DNA of 64,000 nt from Ralstonia sp. 25mfcol4.1 (lineage in GTDB: Bacteria; Pseudomonadota; Gammaproteobacteria; Burkholderiales; Burkholderiaceae): positions 277,603-341,602 of the forward strand of contig NZ_FNJO01000007.1 of assembly GCF_900104095.1 (NCBI RefSeq), read 5' to 3'. Positions 60,646-64,000 of the stretch are shown in pieces. Numbering within the stretch: the first letter of the stretch is position 1; the number at the start of each line of letters is the position of its first letter. The notes below the pieces were generated by a model. It saw only the letters and a list, made by a program, of their open reading frames with translations. It had not been told where the DNA came from and made no database searches. A program made the translations under genes and the position numbers.

Positions 60646-63570
60646 TTAGCTAACCAGCCAACGAAGTTCGACCCCCTGTGCCGTAAGACTGTCGTTAGCC
60701 GCGGCCATAACTGCGCGAACGTTCTCTGCCAATCCGGTTGCCAGCAGACCTGGCTGCACCGCATGCACGGAAAGGCTGATGGCGATAGGGTCGTAGGCCC
60801 GAACCAGGTCTATCGCCGCGTCTCTCGTCCCGACAAGAAACGGGGAATGGCCCCTGTTTGGGCGCGCTTGTGTACGACGCTCGATGTGACGAAGCAACTC
60901 GTCCTTACGCTGGAACCTGGCGGACTTCACTGACTGCCCTGCAAGCTCATAGACGTCGTCAACACGTTCGCCTGATACTGGGCCGCCGGCGCCTTTGCAA
61001 TGATAGAGCGATATGGCCAAGCGATTTCCTGGGATCACCTTTCCAACGATAAAGTCGGCGGCCTCGCCTGATCGATGGTCATAGATGATGAAGTCGGCGG
61101 CCATGACGCCGATAAGATGATCTTGAAGAAATCTCTGTACGGTCATCCGATCGGGATCGGTAGTATCAAACTCGACATTGATCTGGCAGCCGGTCCAGTC
61201 GTGTGGGACCAAGCTCTCCGGGCGGATCGCCGTGCGAGCCAGTCTCCGCTGCAGTGTGCCGTAAACGAAGGAATCCATCTCCTTCGTAAAAAATACTAAC
61301 CCGTGCTCGTCAAGCCATTCCTCGATGGAGACGTTTCCCTCGGAGGTCGACACTCGTATGGGCGGATTTTCATCCAACAAGCCGTAATTCGGCCTTCGAT
61401 GCAGACGATACTGCACGCGCTGCGAACGGACATCGTCTCCAATTCGAAAAGTTAGCGCCGATCCGTCCCCGTTGACAGTGACATTGGTGATCTGAAGGTC
61501 GAGTAGGCTGGTCACCACGCGGTCCGCACCCTCGCCAATCAGGACCTGAGGATTGTCGCGGTATGCAACCTTCGGCCAATCTGTCATGCATGTCGAAGCG
61601 GGTATGCGTTCAAGCGTCTCACCAAAAGGAAGCAGATCAAGTCCCGAGCGGCCAATATTGACTTGATTCGCTGTCATACGGCCGTGAAGCGCCGTCATCC
61701 AGTCCAGGATTTCCGGGATCGACAGTTTTCCGTTTGACCAGATGCGTCCCCCGGCGCTAGCACCAATAACTTCGGACTCGCCGTTGACTTGGCCTCGACC
61801 CATGAAGTGGCCTTGCGAAAAATTCGCCGCGTCAGTGTCGCGTACTCCGCGGTCGGCATTGCTTCCTGCCACGATGCGGTACGACTCCGTGGTGGCCGTC
61901 GGGGAAGTGCTTCGAATGCCAACGCTATAGAACTCTTGATCCGTCATGCCATTGAGCACCTTGCGGATCTGGTCATACGCGAGGGGGGAAGCATTTCCCC
62001 CGAAGAAGAACTCCACCAACTCCGCATAGTAGCGTTCGGATCGCTCTGTAGCGGTAATGAACAGCAGCCGTGAAGCAGGGAAGAATTTGATGAGGAAACA
62101 CGCATGAGCGGCGTCCACGAGGTGTTCTTCCCGATACCACGCCGGTGACTTAACCGACTTTGCAAGAAGCAGGTACGTCGAGTGATCGTCGCTCAGCCAG
62201 CCGTTGGTGACTTGCAGCGATTTGAGCGTTTCAGGCGGCTCCGAAAAGTCGGGTGCGTCGCCCGTTCGGTACACCGCAATATGCTGCGATAATCGGAACG
62301 CGCCGGGATTGACTGCTTCGTAGTCGGCGTGGGGATGCCCGGTCTGCGCAAACGACTGGAGGGTTTCTCGTTGCTGTAAAGCCAACTGCTGGCGCGCCTC
62401 CACAACATCCGCCAACAGAACGTCCCAGTCAACACCATCGCGATAGAGCTCTGAGCTTTCAGCGTCGACTTCCCGAGGCACGGCAAGAAACGTCGCCGTG
62501 CCCGTCTGCTCATCATTAGTGCGTGCGAAGCGTCCAATAAACTGCAGTGTTGGCACGAGCGACTTGTGCGCACTGTGCAGGACAGCAATCTTGAACTTCG
62601 GGAAATCATAGCCTTCCCCGAACATGTCCACGCAGACGACGCCGTCCAATTCCCCAGCGACAAGTCTACGTTCGATATCCTCGATTTGCTGCTTCGATCT
62701 GCGGCTGGAAACAGCTTCAACGCGTAAGCCAGCGTCGGCATATCGCTGTGCCACACGCTCCGCGTCGGCGATTCGCTCCGTGCGGGCTAGCAAACGGTGC
62801 TGAAGACCAGCAGCCGCGTCTCGCCGAAATATTTCAACAGCCTTTGCAACGAGCGCCGCGTCACGCGTGTCCGGCAATGCGTCTTCATCGACTATGACTG
62901 GATTGAATGTCACCTTTCCAAATGCATTTTCCGCGACTGCCTGACGCAAGGAGTAGTAGAAAATCAGGCGTCCTGGCAATTGCCGGCGATCTCTGCGAAA
63001 AGGTGTCGCAGACAAGAGAACGTGGCGGGCGTTGGGCGTTGCTCGAATGAAGGCTGCCCACGTTCGAGCGGGCGAGTGATGTCCTTCGTCCACGAGGACG
63101 AGATCGAACATGTCCACTGGAGGGGGTTCGACCCCTTCGATGTCGGGGCTGGCCGAGTGAGGCGTGCATACGGCAACGTCGCAATCACCGAGAGCTTGCC
63201 ATTGTTGCTGCGACGTCATGCGCTCTTCGATCACTGCAACACGGGGTGCCGGCAGCGCATCCTCGCCCGGCAGTGCCGATAGTCGTCGAAGAGTGTCGAG
63301 TGTTCGAAAGGCGCGAGCCGCCTGTGCTCGAAGCGTGCTGGTCGGCGTGACGACCAACACTCGGCGTGCCTGAGCAAGAAAGCAGGCGGCGGTGAGGACG
63401 GCCGTTTTTCCGTAGCCCGTTGGCAATGAAATGAGCGCTGGGTCGTGGCGTTCGATGATGTGTGCAGCCAGCGCGTACAAAGCACCTACTTGGCCCCTTC
63501 GCAACCCAGTGTTAGGGGCATGACCTTCACGTAAGGTCAAATGTTTTGCGTTCTCAGCAAAATATGGCAA
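60646..63570 (-). CDS. SF2 DEAD/DEAH helicase with possible C-terminal nuclease domain
   Basis: 974 aa from a TTG start with GGGAGG eight bases before it; no ATG fits. Motif I is LPTGYGKTAV (residues 49-58), motif II LVDEGHH (159-165), motif III LLSATPF and motif VI TLQFIGRFARTNDE, so a type III/type I restriction-like helicase. Residues ~220-380 form the second RecA domain. The C-terminal ~600 residues hold no recognised domain, but AADFIVGKVIPGNRLAISLY followed by HCKGAGG near residue 855 looks like a PD-(D/E)XK variant (D...HxK). It is convergent with gajB, 38 bp apart. Confidence 0.75.
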   Translation of the reverse strand: MPYFAENAKHLTLREGHAPNTGLRRGQVGALYALAAHIIERHDPALISLPTGYGKTAVLTAACFLAQARRVLVVTPTSTLRAQAARAFRTLDTLRRLSALPGEDALPAPRVAVIEERMTSQQQWQALGDCDVAVCTPHSASPDIEGVEPPPVDMFDLVLVDEGHHSPARTWAAFIRATPNARHVLLSATPFRRDRRQLPGRLIFYYSLRQAVAENAFGKVTFNPVIVDEDALPDTRDAALVAKAVEIFRRDAAAGLQHRLLARTERIADAERVAQRYADAGLRVEAVSSRRSKQQIEDIERRLVAGELDGVVCVDMFGEGYDFPKFKIAVLHSAHKSLVPTLQFIGRFARTNDEQTGTATFLAVPREVDAESSELYRDGVDWDVLLADVVEARQQLALQQRETLQSFAQTGHPHADYEAVNPGAFRLSQHIAVYRTGDAPDFSEPPETLKSLQVTNGWLSDDHSTYLLLAKSVKSPAWYREEHLVDAAHACFLIKFFPASRLLFITATERSERYYAELVEFFFGGNASPLAYDQIRKVLNGMTDQEFYSVGIRSTSPTATTESYRIVAGSNADRGVRDTDAANFSQGHFMGRGQVNGESEVIGASAGGRIWSNGKLSIPEILDWMTALHGRMTANQVNIGRSGLDLLPFGETLERIPASTCMTDWPKVAYRDNPQVLIGEGADRVVTSLLDLQITNVTVNGDGSALTFRIGDDVRSQRVQYRLHRRPNYGLLDENPPIRVSTSEGNVSIEEWLDEHGLVFFTKEMDSFVYGTLQRRLARTAIRPESLVPHDWTGCQINVEFDTTDPDRMTVQRFLQDHLIGVMAADFIIYDHRSGEAADFIVGKVIPGNRLAISLYHCKGAGGPVSGERVDDVYELAGQSVKSARFQRKDELLRHIERRTQARPNRGHSPFLVGTRDAAIDLVRAYDPIAISLSVHAVQPGLLATGLAENVRAVMAAANDSLTAQGVELRWLVS

Positions 63571-63691
63571 CCCAAGCCTCCCTGACGTTTCTGCGTGATC
63601 TTTTCTTTACTTATTGTTATCAGGAACTTATGCGGAGTTTTCTCTGGAGGCAACCCATCCGAAGAGCGGTCTGCACTATGGCTTTATTGCC

Positions 63692-64000
63692 TAGCAGGCT
63701 GCTGAAATACCTCGAGCCATAGTCGGCGCGCGGACATGTTCAAACGTTGATCTGAGAACTCGACACGATCCACTTTCCCAACATCGCATGCGCGGCGCCG
63801 ACACCTTCACCGAAAGCTTGTTCACAATGCGGCGGCTGGACGATTTCGTACCGAAGTCTCATCCACTGCGTTCGATCCGGACGATGGCCAATCTGGCACT
63901 GGCGAAGATGGATCGGCTGTTCGCCGAGATGTATGAGGCCGACATCAAAGGCGGTCGCCCGAGCATCGCACCGGAGAAGCTGTTGCGGGCGATGCTGTTG
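63692..64000 (+). mobile_element. Insertion sequence (left end, truncated by window)
   Basis: Begins near AGCAGGCTGCTGAAAT, resembling the terminal repeats that end in CAGCAGCCTGCTA known for IS5/IS1182-like elements of Burkholderia and Cupriavidus. The exact end is estimated from memory of that family. The transposase reading frame starts 96 bp inside and reads off the window. The right end is outside the window. 63571-63691 shows no other gene. Confidence 0.7.
63788..64000 (+). CDS. Transposase, IS5/IS1182-like (N-terminal part)
   Basis: 71 codons visible and still open at the edge. The peptide MRGADTFTESLFTMRRLDDF is followed by VPKSHPLRSIRTMANLAL, FAEMYEADIKGGRPSIAPEK and LLRAMLL. The R-x-D-D-F-V-P...HPLR and GGRPS-APEKLLRAMLL signatures are the N-terminal DUF772-type domain of DDE transposases of this class. 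The catalytic DDE residues lie beyond the window. Confidence 0.88.
   Translation, partial: MRGADTFTESLFTMRRLDDFVPKSHPLRSIRTMANLALAKMDRLFAEMYEADIKGGRPSIAPEKLLRAMLL

Noticed and set aside
1..64000. tRNA or rRNA genes
   Set aside because: No cloverleaf or rRNA-like conserved segment was recognised anywhere on either strand.

Overview
The window looks like a chromosome or chromid segment of a motile betaproteobacterium of the Burkholderiales, most likely Cupriavidus or a close relative. The basis is the high GC content, two periplasmic Bug-type (tripartite tricarboxylate) receptors, the flagellar gene order, and the protein flavour of AcnB, LysR, FadR-GntR and CioAB. Genus is inferred from gene content; no tRNA or rRNA is present to anchor it.

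Layout. (1) 1-2217, minus strand: flagellar switch/export operon fliL-M-N-O, with fliO cut by the window edge. (2) 2571-5411: aconitase B with its own sigma70 promoter, a palindromic operator and a strong terminator. (3) 5491-23000: metabolic and accessory genes. They include a DPYTDGAK-repeat secreted protein, a phasin-like protein, LysR plus Bug receptor, a LysE exporter, a CSS/EAL c-di-GMP phosphodiesterase, and a sugar-acid catabolic operon (IlvD/Edd dehydratase, RraA-like protein, Bug receptor, 2-hydroxyacid dehydrogenase) facing a FadR-type GntR regulator. An orphan HipB-like protein, a DASS transporter, AlkB, a PIN toxin-antitoxin pair and an alpha/beta hydrolase follow. (4) 22645-30429: flagellar operon fliF-G-H-I-J-K (minus) divergent from fliE (plus).

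(5) 30469-38935, minus: a tightly coupled eight-gene flagellin-glycosylation-type operon. It has a TPR/GT41 glycosyltransferase and genes for a CDP-4-keto-6-deoxyhexose (rfbF, rfbG) followed by epimerase, C-methyltransferase, FkbM methyltransferase, reductase and acetyltransferase. (6) 39168-44968: late flagellar genes fliC (perfectly spaced FliA promoter), flaG, fliD, fliS, fliT, a second fliK and a stand-alone FlhB C-terminal domain. (7) 45122-46097: a divergent Hfq-like protein next to a well-formed small-RNA candidate with promoter and terminator. (8) 46358-55690: a Tar-like chemoreceptor, a YdcZ-type transporter, a LysR regulator, a DHA2 drug exporter, an MpaB-like oxygenase, and a cyanide-insensitive oxidase operon (GbsR-like regulator, cioA, cioB).

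(9) 55800-64000: a lower-GC accessory island. It opens with 21-22 bp-spaced direct repeats that resemble a transposon end. It carries a Gabija-like anti-phage pair (OLD-TOPRIM nuclease plus UvrD-like helicase), a large convergent SF2 helicase with a possible C-terminal nuclease fold, and the start of an IS transposase that runs off the window. Together the window mixes a nearly complete flagellum assembly and decoration locus, with possible RNA-level control of late genes, and a defence island inserted beside the cio operon.
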